DNA of 64,000 nt from Paenibacillus xylanexedens (GTDB lineage Bacteria; Bacillota; Bacilli; Paenibacillales; Paenibacillaceae): assembly GCF_007676705.1 (NCBI RefSeq), contig NZ_VEBF01000001.1, positions 868,001 through 932,000 of the forward strand, written 5' to 3'. Positions 51,337 to 60,651 of the stretch are shown here, one piece after another (the stretch's first letter is position 1; each line of letters opens with the position of its first letter). Under the pieces are notes generated by a model that had not been told where the DNA came from, did no database searches, and saw only the letters and a list, made by a program, of their open reading frames with translations. A program made the translations under genes and the position numbers.

Positions 51337-52866
51337 TTATTTCCCAGACAGGAATGCATCGAGCTGTTCTTGTTTGGCAGCAATAATTTTATCAATGCCC
51401 GCTGCTTTCAGTTTCTCCAGATATTTTGGGATCATCTCATTCGGATCAACGGCACCCGATGTCATACCCGGCTTGAACTGTTTGTTCACGTTGTTGACCG
51501 CAGCAATTTCATTTTTGACAGATTGGCTATTGAACGTAAAGCCCAATGCTGGTGACTTCACACCTTTGGCGTTAAACTCCTTGAACTTTTCCCATTTCTG
51601 CGGATCTTCATTATCCCAGAGGAAGTTCAGGAACTGGTTACCCAGCTGCCATTGTGCACCTGGATTGTAGGTACGACTGTTGGCATCGACACCTTCAGGG
51701 AGAGCAATGATATTATCCTGTCCGTCTTTTTTCACATAATGAGTACCTTCAATTCCGAAGTTCAACAGGTTGTTAATTTCCTTGTCGGAATGCAGCAGGT
51801 TAATTACCTGCATTGCTTTCTCCGGTTGCTCCGAAGAGCGGGAGATCGCGAGCATCGCTCCAGATGCATCACCCGTCGTAATTGTCGGCTGTGTCATCTC
51901 AATCTGAGTCAGTGGGAAACCCACATACCCTTCTTCTTCTTTATCCTTGCCTGGCTTCATGCCATCCGTCCAGAGAAACGCTTTTCCAGCCTTCGCCTGG
52001 TCTTTCGGGAACACATTGGATGTAGCAGCATCACTGTTGATATATCCCGCTTGATACCACTTGCGAGCGAGTTCAGCCGCTTCCTTGAATTCAGGGGTCT
52101 CCACTTCGTTCAGAACCGTTGTTCCACCTGCTGTTTTGGAGATTACTCCAGGTACGGAAGCATCACCGAGATAATCCCAATCCAGATTCTCCAGCAACCC
52201 GTTACCATTGGTGTTGGACATATAGAACGGTGTGATGGCTGGCTCGTTTTCCTTAATGGTTTTGAGCAGAGGCTCCAGATCAGCCCATGTCTTAACTGCT
52301 GTCAGATCCAGGTTATACTTGTCAGCCAGATCTTTGCGTACCAGCACGCCACGTGTGGCAGCGAGTTCCTTATTCGTTGGAACACCATAGTTCACGCCGT
52401 CTACCTGGGAACCTTCCAGAAAGGCAGGGTCCAGGTTTTTCTTGATATCTTGACCATGTGCATCAAGCAGATCATTCAGTGGCAAGAATGCGCCTTTGGC
52501 TACATTCACCGTGTAGTTCTGCCAAGCTGCTGTGAAGATAATGTCTGATTTTTCACCCGAAGAGATCATGAGATTCAGCTTGTTATCCCACTGTCCCCAG
52601 TCAATAGCATTGATCTTGAGCGTGGCCCCGATCTTCGGTTCCATCTTCTTGTTGATCTCAGCTTCCACCAGAGCGACATCCTTCTGAGGTGTCCCCGGGT
52701 AGAATAGCGTCACTTCGTAGGGTTTACCTCCACCCTCACTTGCGCCTCCGCCTTCTGCTCCAGGTGTTGTTGTTCCACCTTTGTCTGATGAGCAAGCTGC
52801 CAGCACCAGGCTCAGCGTCATCACCGTTGCCATCATGCGTGACCATACCTTTAATGATCTAACCAA
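51337..52866 (-). CDS. Extracellular solute-binding lipoprotein (second importer)
   Basis: About 509 residues. With a TTG start at 52866 the protein begins VRSLKVWSRMMATVMTLSLVLAAC, a compact lipoprotein signal peptide with the lipobox LAAC. GGAGG is seven bases upstream, so this start is chosen over the ATG at 52905. A Gly/Ser/Thr linker follows the Cys. The mature part (EVTLFYPGTPQKDVALVEAEINKK, SDIIFTAAWQNYTVNVAKGAFLPLNDLL, VINLLHSDKEINNLLNFG) is LplA-like. It is the last gene after two permeases. The substrate is unknown because no hydrolase accompanies the locus. Confidence 0.9.
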   Translation of the reverse strand: MVRSLKVWSRMMATVMTLSLVLAACSSDKGGTTTPGAEGGGASEGGGKPYEVTLFYPGTPQKDVALVEAEINKKMEPKIGATLKINAIDWGQWDNKLNLMISSGEKSDIIFTAAWQNYTVNVAKGAFLPLNDLLDAHGQDIKKNLDPAFLEGSQVDGVNYGVPTNKELAATRGVLVRKDLADKYNLDLTAVKTWADLEPLLKTIKENEPAITPFYMSNTNGNGLLENLDWDYLGDASVPGVISKTAGGTTVLNEVETPEFKEAAELARKWYQAGYINSDAATSNVFPKDQAKAGKAFLWTDGMKPGKDKEEEGYVGFPLTQIEMTQPTITTGDASGAMLAISRSSEQPEKAMQVINLLHSDKEINNLLNFGIEGTHYVKKDGQDNIIALPEGVDANSRTYNPGAQWQLGNQFLNFLWDNEDPQKWEKFKEFNAKGVKSPALGFTFNSQSVKNEIAAVNNVNKQFKPGMTSGAVDPNEMIPKYLEKLKAAGIDKIIAAKQEQLDAFLSGK

Positions 52867-52998
52867 TTGAACCCCTCCTGTCATGTGTTGAACCGTACAG
52901 CCCATTGCCCCAATTCACAATAAAACCCATAGCAACTTCTATATATGCCCTTTCAGTCCATCTTCATTTCCCATGCCCACTCCGCTAACCGGCCGGAG

Positions 52999-53907
52999 TT
53001 ATCCCTTCACAGCGCCAACCGTAAGACCTTTGATGAAATACCGCTGGAAGAATGGATATGCCAGTACAATTGGACCAATACCGACCACAGCCATCGCCAT
53101 TTGCAGTGTTTTGTTCGGCAGATTCAGCAATCCACCCTGTGACGAAATCTGTGAAGAGACATTGGAGTTGGTTGTTAAATATTGAATATCGAGCAGCGTC
53201 CGGTACATAAGATACTGAAGGCTGATCGTCCGGTTATCCGATATAAAAATCATGCTAAGGTACCAGTCATTCCAGTAATTCAGTGTACTGAACAACGCCA
53301 CGGTTGCCATTACCGGAAGGGAGAGTGGGAGCACAATACGTGTAAACGTTCTCAACTCTCCTGCACCATCAATCCGGGCCGATTCCAGAATGGATACCGG
53401 GATGGAGTTCGCGAAGAATGTACGCATGACCAGTACAAAGAATGGAGATAGCAGTAGCGGCATGATGAGTGCCAGTATGGAGTTTTTCAGATCCAATACG
53501 TTGACGTAGACCAGGTACCAAGGTACCAGTCCCCCATTGAACAACATTGTGAAGAAGATGAAAAAGGCGAACCACCCACGATAAGGCAAATCTCTCCGTG
53601 AGAGCGGGTACGCATACAGTGCAGTCAATGCTACACTTGTAATGGTACCTACAACGGTAACGATAAAGGATATCCCGTATGAATGAAGGATCTGGTCCAT
53701 ATCCCTGAACAGGAACTCATAGGCCGTTAGGCTGAACTTCTCTGGAATAAGCTTATACCCATTTGCAATAACTGTTGTCTCGTCCGAGAATGAGATGGCG
53801 AAGACAAGCAGGATCGGCACGATACAGGCAATGGCATAGAATAGAAACATCGCATGAATAACAGATGCGGAACGCTTCGATACGGCTAGTGGATCACGTG
53901 ATTTCAC
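52999..53907 (-). CDS. Carbohydrate ABC transporter permease (LplC type, second importer)
   Basis: About 302 residues with six spans. The EAA loop is LESARIDGAGELRTFTRIVLPLSLPVMA, and the end RYFIKGLTVGAVKG is the LplC C-terminus. GTG at 53907 is chosen because GGAGG lies ten bases upstream. The TTG at 53928 would overlap the stop of the upstream permease and put that site inside the gene. It lies 17 bp behind the partner permease and 132 bp before the binding-protein gene. Confidence 0.9.
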   Translation of the reverse strand: MKSRDPLAVSKRSASVIHAMFLFYAIACIVPILLVFAISFSDETTVIANGYKLIPEKFSLTAYEFLFRDMDQILHSYGISFIVTVVGTITSVALTALYAYPLSRRDLPYRGWFAFFIFFTMLFNGGLVPWYLVYVNVLDLKNSILALIMPLLLSPFFVLVMRTFFANSIPVSILESARIDGAGELRTFTRIVLPLSLPVMATVALFSTLNYWNDWYLSMIFISDNRTISLQYLMYRTLLDIQYLTTNSNVSSQISSQGGLLNLPNKTLQMAMAVVGIGPIVLAYPFFQRYFIKGLTVGAVKG

Positions 53908-53924
53908 AGCTGACTTGCCTCCTC

Positions 53925-54911
53925 TCAAAATAATGCATTATCTTTGTCCATACGCCTTACGATGGTATTGGATACAAGAACCAGTACGAATCCGACAATC
54001 GCCTGATACAGACCTGCTGCGGATGACATCCCGATGTCTCCACCGATAAGGAACGTTCGATATACATAGGTATCCAGTACATTCGTTACAGGGAACAGCG
54101 CTCCTGATTCCAGTGGAACCTGGTAGAACAGGCTGAAGTCTGCATAGAATATACGGCCTATTTGCAATAACGTCATAATGACGATCAACGGAACGAGAAA
54201 GGGAACCGTGATGAAGCGTATCTGGTGCCATTTGGTTGCTCCATCAAGCACAGCAGCTTCATAATATTCTTCATCGATACCCACGACAGCTGCCAGATAG
54301 ATGACGGCATAATATCCGATATTCTTCCAGGTGTTCACCAGTGGCAAGATATACGGCCAATACTTCGGCTCGGAATACCAGTCGATCGGCTGACCGCCGA
54401 ACATCTGTAGAATGGTGGAGTTCATGAAGCCTGAATCCTTGCCCAGGAAAGCAAGCACCAGGTAACTGACCACAATCATGGATAAGAAATACGGCAATAA
54501 CATGAGCGATTGATACAACTTGGACATCGCCTTGTTCTTCACTTCATTAAGCAGAATAGCAAGCCCGACACCCACAAAGAGATTGAGTGCAATAAACACG
54601 GTGTTGTATGCAAGTGTATTCCGGGTAATTTCCCATGCATCACTGGTGGAGAACAAATATTTAAAATTGTCCCAACCACTCCATGGACTCCCCCAAATAC
54701 CATCAGCATAGTTTACATTTTTGAATGCGATCAGAACGCCGAACATCGGCATATAGTTATTCACCAGCAGAAACAGGACCCCTGGCAAGAACATGAGATA
54801 CAGCACCTTGAATTTGCCAAGATTGTGCCACACAGACTTGCGTTTTGGAACTGTTCCTCCCGATATTTCCGATATCCGTACTCCCTTACCCGCCTGGGGT
54901 TGTGTCTTCAT
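53925..54911 (-). CDS. Carbohydrate ABC transporter permease (LplB type, second importer)
   Basis: About 328 residues. After a basic N-terminus of about 35 residues come six spans starting KVLYLMFLPGVLFLLVNNYMPMFGVLIAFKNVNYADG. The EAA loop is YEAAVLDGATKWHQIRFITVPFLVP. ATG at 54911 is chosen for the GAGGGAG about ten bases upstream. The longer frame to 55037 adds a charged stretch with no family similarity. It is the first gene of the permease-permease-SBP transcript and lies after a terminator that separates it from the two-component genes. Confidence 0.9.
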   Translation of the reverse strand: MKTQPQAGKGVRISEISGGTVPKRKSVWHNLGKFKVLYLMFLPGVLFLLVNNYMPMFGVLIAFKNVNYADGIWGSPWSGWDNFKYLFSTSDAWEITRNTLAYNTVFIALNLFVGVGLAILLNEVKNKAMSKLYQSLMLLPYFLSMIVVSYLVLAFLGKDSGFMNSTILQMFGGQPIDWYSEPKYWPYILPLVNTWKNIGYYAVIYLAAVVGIDEEYYEAAVLDGATKWHQIRFITVPFLVPLIVIMTLLQIGRIFYADFSLFYQVPLESGALFPVTNVLDTYVYRTFLIGGDIGMSSAAGLYQAIVGFVLVLVSNTIVRRMDKDNALF

Positions 54912-55054
54912 AACTTGTTCTCCCTCACTCCTCTTGAATTCTTCCTCAGGATGAAGCTCCGTGCGTCTCCTGTGGTTCAAGTATACGGCGAGGCGAGTGA
55001 GACCTCTATCTGCTGTGGTGACCTGTTGACTTATCAAATTATGACTTTAGTGAC

Positions 55055-55091
55055 AAAAAAAACAAAAACAAAAGACGCAGCATGCTGCGTC
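55055..55091 (-). terminator. Intrinsic terminator after the second YesN-type gene
   Basis: GACGCAGCATGCTGCGTC (55074-55091) is a perfect palindrome that folds into a hairpin. On the minus strand TTTTGTTTTTGTTTTTTTTG follows. Confidence 0.85.
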
Positions 55092-55096
55092 CTAAG

Positions 55097-56710
55097 CTAT
55101 ACTGTACGTGACTGTTTGCGGAACTCCTGCGGCGTAATACCTGTGCACTTTTTGAACATTTTGGTGAAATGCGAGTAATTGTAGTACCCCACTTTGCCAG
55201 CGATATCCGTCACCTTGACGGTGGACTGGGACAGCAATGTCTTCGCTTTGGCTACTCTGCCTTGCAGGATAAACTCGGACAAGGACATCCCCTTCTCCTT
55301 CCGAAACAAACGGGACAGGTAGGCTGGATTGAACCCGGCAAATGCTGCAAGTTCCTCTCGCATGAGCTCTTCGCCAATATGAGTTTCAATATAAACGCAC
55401 AACTGATCCACAATGGTCATGGGGCTGTGATCGTCCGGGTACAACACCGGGATAACACGATCAATCAGATCAGATGTCCACTGCTTCAATTGCGGCAACG
55501 ACCTTGTCACCACACTTTCTTCCGGCTCCCGTTCACCTGGATACAGAGTGCGTATGGACACATTTTTCTGATGAAGCAACGGATAGACCACATGCAGCAT
55601 CGCATGATAGTAGAGACGCAGCATTTCAGGCGACAATCCCTCCTGAGCAGCGAGTAACTCGAAAATCTCATCCACACGCTCGCGCAAATCCCCAACTTTA
55701 CCCGTCTCAAACAGTATGGATAATTCAGAAAACCAAGGAATAGGCAGAAAGCGATCTTCCTGATCTCTCCCCTGCTCATCGTAGACAAAGACTTCTTCAA
55801 GCTCCTTAATATTGCGCCGCTCCATATCCATGAGTTCATTTAACATGCCTTGCAGCTCCGTTACAGCAACCGGGACCCCAACATAACAGGATAGACGACA
55901 GTAAAAATACGTACCACATTCCCGAATATACCCCTGACAACGTTGTGCCACTTCGCTCGCACTCGGTACGATGCCGTCTTGCTCGTAAGCAAGCACAATG
56001 TTCAGTCCACTATGATCCTGAAACACCTCACCCGGCTTGTCGCCCAGCAGCATTTCTCTCGCTGCATTACGAAGGGCATACTCCAATACCTCTTCGTCAC
56101 GCAAATCAAATTCTCGCACCCATTCCTCTACCGATATCACAATTGGTAGTACACGTGCCTGCGGATCAATCTCGGCACCATACAATTCTGCAAGTTCCTG
56201 CAGTCGTTGTTTGGTTAACGTGATACGTTGAGAGATGGCATCTTTCCAGAAACGTTCTGTCAGGAGTGGTTTGTGGGTTTTCCACCGTTTGTATACGGTC
56301 TCATAAACTTCGTTGGTACGGGTACGCTGCTCTCCATCCTTGATCTTCTCTACCGCTTGGGTTACCACCTTGATCAATTGATCCGCCGGAGCCGGCTTCA
56401 ATACATAATCAAAGCTGTTGAGCTTAATTGCGGTCTGAGCATAATCAAACAAAGCATGGCCCGTCAGGAAAATGGTCAACATGCCTGGATCATGCTTCAA
56501 TACCCAGCTCTGCAGGTCAAGCCCTGTTTCACCAGGCATCTCAATATCACAGATCATGATATCGATAGCACTTGCCTTCAGGACCTTTCTTGCTTCTTCA
56601 GCATCACAAGCACTGAATACCTGATCAATGCCAGCTGCGCGCCAGTCAACGCCTTCCACCATCGCTTGTAATGCATATACTTCATCATCCACGATCAACA
56701 GGTTCCGCAT
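55097..56710 (-). CDS. Two-component response regulator, YesN-type (second system)
   Basis: About 537 residues. It begins MRNLLIVDDEVYALQAMVEGVDW. The receiver Asp is in DIMICDIEMPGETGLDL, with FLTGHALFDYAQTAIKLNSFDYVLKPAPADQL after it. A long middle region is followed by the AraC helix-turn-helix pair (EELAAFAGFNPAYLSRLFRKEKGMSLSEFI and DIAGKVGYYNYSHFTKMFKKCTGITPQEFR). ATG at 56710 is chosen because GGGGGAG lies just upstream. The gene then overlaps the end of its kinase gene by 26 bp, so the two are translationally coupled. It probably activates the permease-SBP operon downstream. Confidence 0.92.
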   Translation of the reverse strand: MRNLLIVDDEVYALQAMVEGVDWRAAGIDQVFSACDAEEARKVLKASAIDIMICDIEMPGETGLDLQSWVLKHDPGMLTIFLTGHALFDYAQTAIKLNSFDYVLKPAPADQLIKVVTQAVEKIKDGEQRTRTNEVYETVYKRWKTHKPLLTERFWKDAISQRITLTKQRLQELAELYGAEIDPQARVLPIVISVEEWVREFDLRDEEVLEYALRNAAREMLLGDKPGEVFQDHSGLNIVLAYEQDGIVPSASEVAQRCQGYIRECGTYFYCRLSCYVGVPVAVTELQGMLNELMDMERRNIKELEEVFVYDEQGRDQEDRFLPIPWFSELSILFETGKVGDLRERVDEIFELLAAQEGLSPEMLRLYYHAMLHVVYPLLHQKNVSIRTLYPGEREPEESVVTRSLPQLKQWTSDLIDRVIPVLYPDDHSPMTIVDQLCVYIETHIGEELMREELAAFAGFNPAYLSRLFRKEKGMSLSEFILQGRVAKAKTLLSQSTVKVTDIAGKVGYYNYSHFTKMFKKCTGITPQEFRKQSRTV

Positions 56711-58484
56711 GGGCTCCCCCTTCTTCCTCTTCGGTCTGAGCAGGTAAATCAATGATGACTGCGGCGCCGTTATCCGCCTCATTTCTGAACTGCAAACTGG
56801 CTTGATCACCATATTTCACTAGCAGCCGGTGAGCTACGTTCCATATCCCGATATGCTGTCCACCCGGGTCTTCAGCGTATTGTCCCTGCTGCAGACGCTC
56901 CAGCAGTTCCTCATCAAATCCGACACCATTATCCACAATCATAAGCTGAAGCACGTTCTCATCGACTTGGCCCGATAACTTCTTCCCATGGCACGCCACG
57001 ATCCGAATGACAAAGGCTTGAGTCCGGCGCTGAAATCCGTGAATAATGGCATTCTCCACAAAGGGCTGAATCGTTAAAGGGGGGATCACATACTGTCCCA
57101 GATCCGGCTCGATATCCAGTTCAAAATCCAATCGGCTTGGAAACCTCAACTTTTGAATCTCCAAATAATGACGAATGTGCTCCAGCTCTTCATCCAGACG
57201 AATAACACGTTTGCCTGCACGCAGGCTGAATCTGAAATAATCGGCCAGATGGCCAGCCATCTGCTGCACCAGCTCATGCTTTTGCAAGGAAGCCAGACTA
57301 TGAATAATATTGAGTGAATTCAGGTAAAAGTGAGGATTGATTTGCATCTGCAGTTGTTTGAACTCCGCCTCTCGCGTCCGCAACTGTTCCTCATACACAT
57401 CAATCTTCAGATGCCGGATCTCACTGGTCATCTGATTGAAACTGCGTGTCATGAATTCAAGTTCCGAGGAAGAGGGCGGCTCCAGCTTCACATCGAGATC
57501 TCCGCGGCTTACCCTTCTCATGCCTCGGATCAGTGAGTTCATCGGGCGGAATAACAGATGACGCAAAAAGATCAGTGCAGTAACGAGAATTACTGCCGCA
57601 CCAATGGGAAGCAGACGAATGATCTGCTGGAAGAACGGGAGGTTACGCATCATGTCTTCCTCAGGCAGCAGCACAATATAATTCATCTCAGACATGGCCG
57701 AGGCCATCCCCAACATCAAATATTGACGTGCTTCTCCCTTGTTCACGACTTCAGAGATCACCTGATACGGATTCTTCAGACCGGGAAGATGAGCTGCAGC
57801 AAGCTGAATCTGTGCAGCATTCAATGTGGAATCCGATAATGCCCCACCGTCTGTTCCAACAATGACTGCACCTGCCCTGTCACCGGATTCTGTGAACTGC
57901 TGTGTGTGATTTAGCGAATTCATATCAACAAGCGCACCCGCATAGAACTGCTGATTGATTCGCACCGTTTTCACCAGCGCATTCCACGTCCCCCCACGCA
58001 CGATACTCCATTCGGGCTTCTGGATATCCCCTTCCAATTGCTGCATCTGGACCGGCATACTCTCCTGCACAACCGACTTCTTGACATCATAATTGCCCGA
58101 AGTGGCGAGCAGCAGATCATCATTCACTGCATCATATAGAAAAAAAGAATCGATCAGATTATAGAAACCAATATCTGTCATGAATTTATTCATAATGCGT
58201 TGCTTCGCAATGATATAATCGCCACTGCCGTATTCCAGAAAAAACAGAGAGATAATATCCGGGTCCCGCTCGCCCAGACTGTATAGATACCGATTCGTCT
58301 CCTGCAATATACGTTCATTCTGCTCTACACTCTTCGCGAGATGATTCATATTGGTGAGAGATACCTTGTCACGTACGACTTTCATGGCGTAGACGTTGTT
58401 GTAATAGAGCAGCATGAATAATGGCAGCATGATCAGTGTAAGACCCACAATAAATTTAAAACGAAGTGAACGGATCACATTCAT
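56685..58484 (-). CDS. Two-component sensor histidine kinase, YesM-type (second system)
   Basis: A 599-residue membrane kinase. Spans lie near residues 10-28 and 288-310, enclosing an extracellular Cache-like domain. HAMP reads MNSLIRGMRRVSRGDLDVKLEPP. The H-box is FKQLQMQINPHFYLNSLNIIHSLA. The ATPase part has TIQPFVENAIIHGFQRR, VDNGVGF and HIGIWNVAHRLLVKYG. An acidic tail (EEEEGG) ends the protein. The layout parallels the kinase at 48458 but the sensor domains differ, so it should respond to another saccharide. Confidence 0.93.
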   Translation of the reverse strand: MNVIRSLRFKFIVGLTLIMLPLFMLLYYNNVYAMKVVRDKVSLTNMNHLAKSVEQNERILQETNRYLYSLGERDPDIISLFFLEYGSGDYIIAKQRIMNKFMTDIGFYNLIDSFFLYDAVNDDLLLATSGNYDVKKSVVQESMPVQMQQLEGDIQKPEWSIVRGGTWNALVKTVRINQQFYAGALVDMNSLNHTQQFTESGDRAGAVIVGTDGGALSDSTLNAAQIQLAAAHLPGLKNPYQVISEVVNKGEARQYLMLGMASAMSEMNYIVLLPEEDMMRNLPFFQQIIRLLPIGAAVILVTALIFLRHLLFRPMNSLIRGMRRVSRGDLDVKLEPPSSSELEFMTRSFNQMTSEIRHLKIDVYEEQLRTREAEFKQLQMQINPHFYLNSLNIIHSLASLQKHELVQQMAGHLADYFRFSLRAGKRVIRLDEELEHIRHYLEIQKLRFPSRLDFELDIEPDLGQYVIPPLTIQPFVENAIIHGFQRRTQAFVIRIVACHGKKLSGQVDENVLQLMIVDNGVGFDEELLERLQQGQYAEDPGGQHIGIWNVAHRLLVKYGDQASLQFRNEADNGAAVIIDLPAQTEEEEGGAHAEPVDRG

Positions 58485-58515
58485 GGATTAAGGATTCCCG
58501 CCCTTTTAGAGGTAG

Positions 58516-58680
58516 TTTAAAAAGTCCGTTTTTGATTACGAATCATGCCTAGCGGCATCATCAGCATCGAATATGAAATTCAGCCGAAATGTCCGTTGCT
58601 CACGTAGTTTCCACTACGCTCCGCTACTCCATTTCTATCTTCATTCCATCTTCTCGGTACTGAAAACCATACTTTTTGAA
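58516..58680. repeat. MITE-like non-coding element with imperfect terminal inverted repeats
   Basis: TTTAAAAAGT (58516-58525) and ACTTTTTGAA (58671-58680) are inverted copies with one mismatch, 165 bp end to end. Inside are two perfect hairpins: ATGCC-TAGC-GGCAT (58545-58558) and CGTAGT-TTCC-ACTACG (58603-58618). No gene is present. Only one copy lies in this window, so dispersal in the genome is inferred, not seen. The remaining part up to 59020 shows no feature except the ribosome site of the transporter gene. Confidence 0.4.
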
Positions 58681-59020
58681 CACACACTTTTTAGTTCAAC
58701 ATAGCGTACTTTTTTCTAATTTCTTCCTTATGATGGCATGTTTAGTTTATTGTAGTCACCCCTGCTTGCCATTGTCTATGCGGTCTCGTGACTTACATCC
58801 ATCACTTCTGGTGACTTCCATCCGCTCCAATTTCGGATATCATACTTCTGTTGTAATAAATTCTCCAGTTGTAAAAAAAATCCTTCATTTATAGTTCAGA
58901 AGCCTCTCCCTAAAATAAATGCTGCGGCAAGCCCTGGGACTCCACGAACACCCGATCTTGACATGCATACGATATATCACTCCTTGGGTATATCACCGGG
59001 GATGTAGGGAGGCCTGTTCG

Positions 59021-60430
59021 ATGAATATTCAACTTACTGCGTTACACTATGTCTATCTGGCATTTATTATCTTGATCATCGCTGTAATGATCCGGCGCAG
59101 GGACACCACCATCATATGTGTCGCGGGTATTATGACCATTGGACTTCTGGCAACGGAAACCTTAAGCGGGTCAGTCGCTGGAATCTTCAGCAGTTTTATC
59201 TATGCTACAAAAGAATTACTCAGCACGATCTTCATCATCTCTATTATTGTGGCGATGAGCCGTGTTCTGATCAGAACAGGCATTAATGAGGTTATGGTGA
59301 CACCTGTCACCCGGTTTATCCGTTCTCCTCAGGTTGCATATTGGGGTATTGGATTGATTATGATGGTTGTATCGCTATTTTTCTGGCCATCTCCGGCTGT
59401 AGCTCTGGTTGGTGCTGTACTCCTTCCTGTAGCGGTGCGTGTGGGACTCCCTCCGATTGGTGCTGCCATTGCGATGAACCTGTTCGGACATGGGATTGCA
59501 CTGTCGGGGGATTACATTATTCAAGGGGCTCCTAAACTTACGGCTGATGCGGCTGGTATACCCGTTACTTCCGTTATGACAGCCAGCATACCTCTGGTCA
59601 TTGTCATGGGAACGGTATCTACACTTACAGCTTTCTGGATGCTGAGCAAAGAGATGAAATCAGGCACAGTGGGCACGGAACCTTCATCCTCATCCGAGGT
59701 TGTGTCTACCTCTCCACCCGCCAATCTGCCTGTTCAACGTCAAGCCTTGTCACCTCGTTTGCAAAAAGCATTCGCTCTGCTTATCCCTCTGTTATTTGCA
59801 GTTGATGTGATTCTGATGTTTGTACTGAAGCTGCAAGGCGGTGACGCAACAGCTCTGATTGGCGGGACCGCTGTGGTCATACTGATCGCTGTTACCCTTG
59901 CTGCACATCGGCAAGCTGGACCGGAGGAAACGACCAACTATTTAATAGAAGGATTTCAGTTCGGTTTCAAAGTATTCGGCCCGGTTATTCCGATAGCCGC
60001 GTTCTTTTATCTGGGGGATGCTGCAATTACAGAGTTGTTCCACAATCCGCTTCCTGAAGGTTCACACGGGATTGTGAATGATCTCGGGGTTGCACTTGCT
60101 GGACTGGTGCCACTGAATGATACGGTGGGAGCCATTACGATGACAGTGACCGGAGCGGTCACGGGGATGGATGGTTCGGGATTCTCGGGGATTTCCCTGG
60201 TTGGCTCGATTGCGTCCATGTTCGCAGGGTCGGCAGATTCAGCTCCTGTACTGACAGCACTCGGTCAGGTTGCAGCCATATGGGTAGGTGGCGGAACCTT
60301 GATTCCATGGGCATTGATTCCTGCTGCTGCGATCTGCGGAGTCAGTCCTTTTGAACTGGCAAGACGCAACCTGAAGCCTGTACTGCTGGGACTCGCGGTA
60401 ACGACGATTGTGGCCATTTTTTTGATCTGA
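59021..60430 (+). CDS. Multi-span membrane transporter, substrate unknown
   Basis: About 469 residues with eleven or twelve hydrophobic spans. It begins MNIQLTALHYVYLAFIILIIAVMIRRRD. Segments such as FFWPSPAVALVGAVLLPVAVRVGLPPIGAAIAMNLFGHGIALSGDYIIQGAPKLTADAAGIP and TALGQVAAIWVGGGTLIPWALIPAAAICG look like the re-entrant and helix-break regions of ion-transporter-superfamily carriers (DcuC/CitM/NhaC-like), but I cannot place it in one family. A hydrophilic loop of about 35 residues (Ser/Pro-rich) splits it in two halves. ATG at 59021 is chosen for GGGAGG about nine bases upstream. The longer frame from 58919 has no membrane or signal feature. Confidence 0.75.
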   Translation: MNIQLTALHYVYLAFIILIIAVMIRRRDTTIICVAGIMTIGLLATETLSGSVAGIFSSFIYATKELLSTIFIISIIVAMSRVLIRTGINEVMVTPVTRFIRSPQVAYWGIGLIMMVVSLFFWPSPAVALVGAVLLPVAVRVGLPPIGAAIAMNLFGHGIALSGDYIIQGAPKLTADAAGIPVTSVMTASIPLVIVMGTVSTLTAFWMLSKEMKSGTVGTEPSSSSEVVSTSPPANLPVQRQALSPRLQKAFALLIPLLFAVDVILMFVLKLQGGDATALIGGTAVVILIAVTLAAHRQAGPEETTNYLIEGFQFGFKVFGPVIPIAAFFYLGDAAITELFHNPLPEGSHGIVNDLGVALAGLVPLNDTVGAITMTVTGAVTGMDGSGFSGISLVGSIASMFAGSADSAPVLTALGQVAAIWVGGGTLIPWALIPAAAICGVSPFELARRNLKPVLLGLAVTTIVAIFLI

Positions 60431-60463
60431 CCAAAAGTTATTTACACTGACACTACGATGACA

Positions 60464-60640
60464 GAAGCACCTTCCAATCGCTGTTATTCCCAGATTTTTT
60501 TGATTCCCTTTCTCAAGGGAAAATCCGGTAATAGCGTATGCTTCCGATGCAGCTTTCTTTCAGAAAGCCTTAGGCGACCGCTTCGCTTTTTCAGGTTTTT
60601 TCTGTCCTCTCCGTTATCGTGTAGATGATTAGTTCATCTC
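60464..60640. repeat. Hairpin-rich intergenic element
   Basis: A long imperfect inverted repeat runs from about 60465 to 60545. An inner TCCCTT/AAGGGA stem is nested in GATTTT/AAAATC, then CGCTGTTATT/TAATAGCG, and an outer AAGCA/TGCTT pairing. Next comes GCTTTCT-TTC-AGAAAGC (60552-60568) and AGATGA/TCATCT (60623-60639). It could end the transporter transcript, since Ts follow GATTTT on the plus strand, but the size and multiple stems suggest an interspersed repeat. Confidence 0.4.
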
Positions 60641-60651
60641 AAATAGACATT

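Noticed and set aside
55038..55178. Plus-strand frame covering the second importer terminator region
   Set aside because: It crosses a strong terminator and the ends of two real minus-strand genes, and has no start signal.
58919..59020. N-terminal extension of the multi-span transporter
   Set aside because: The added residues have no hydrophobic or signal character, and the ATG at 59021 has a good ribosome site.
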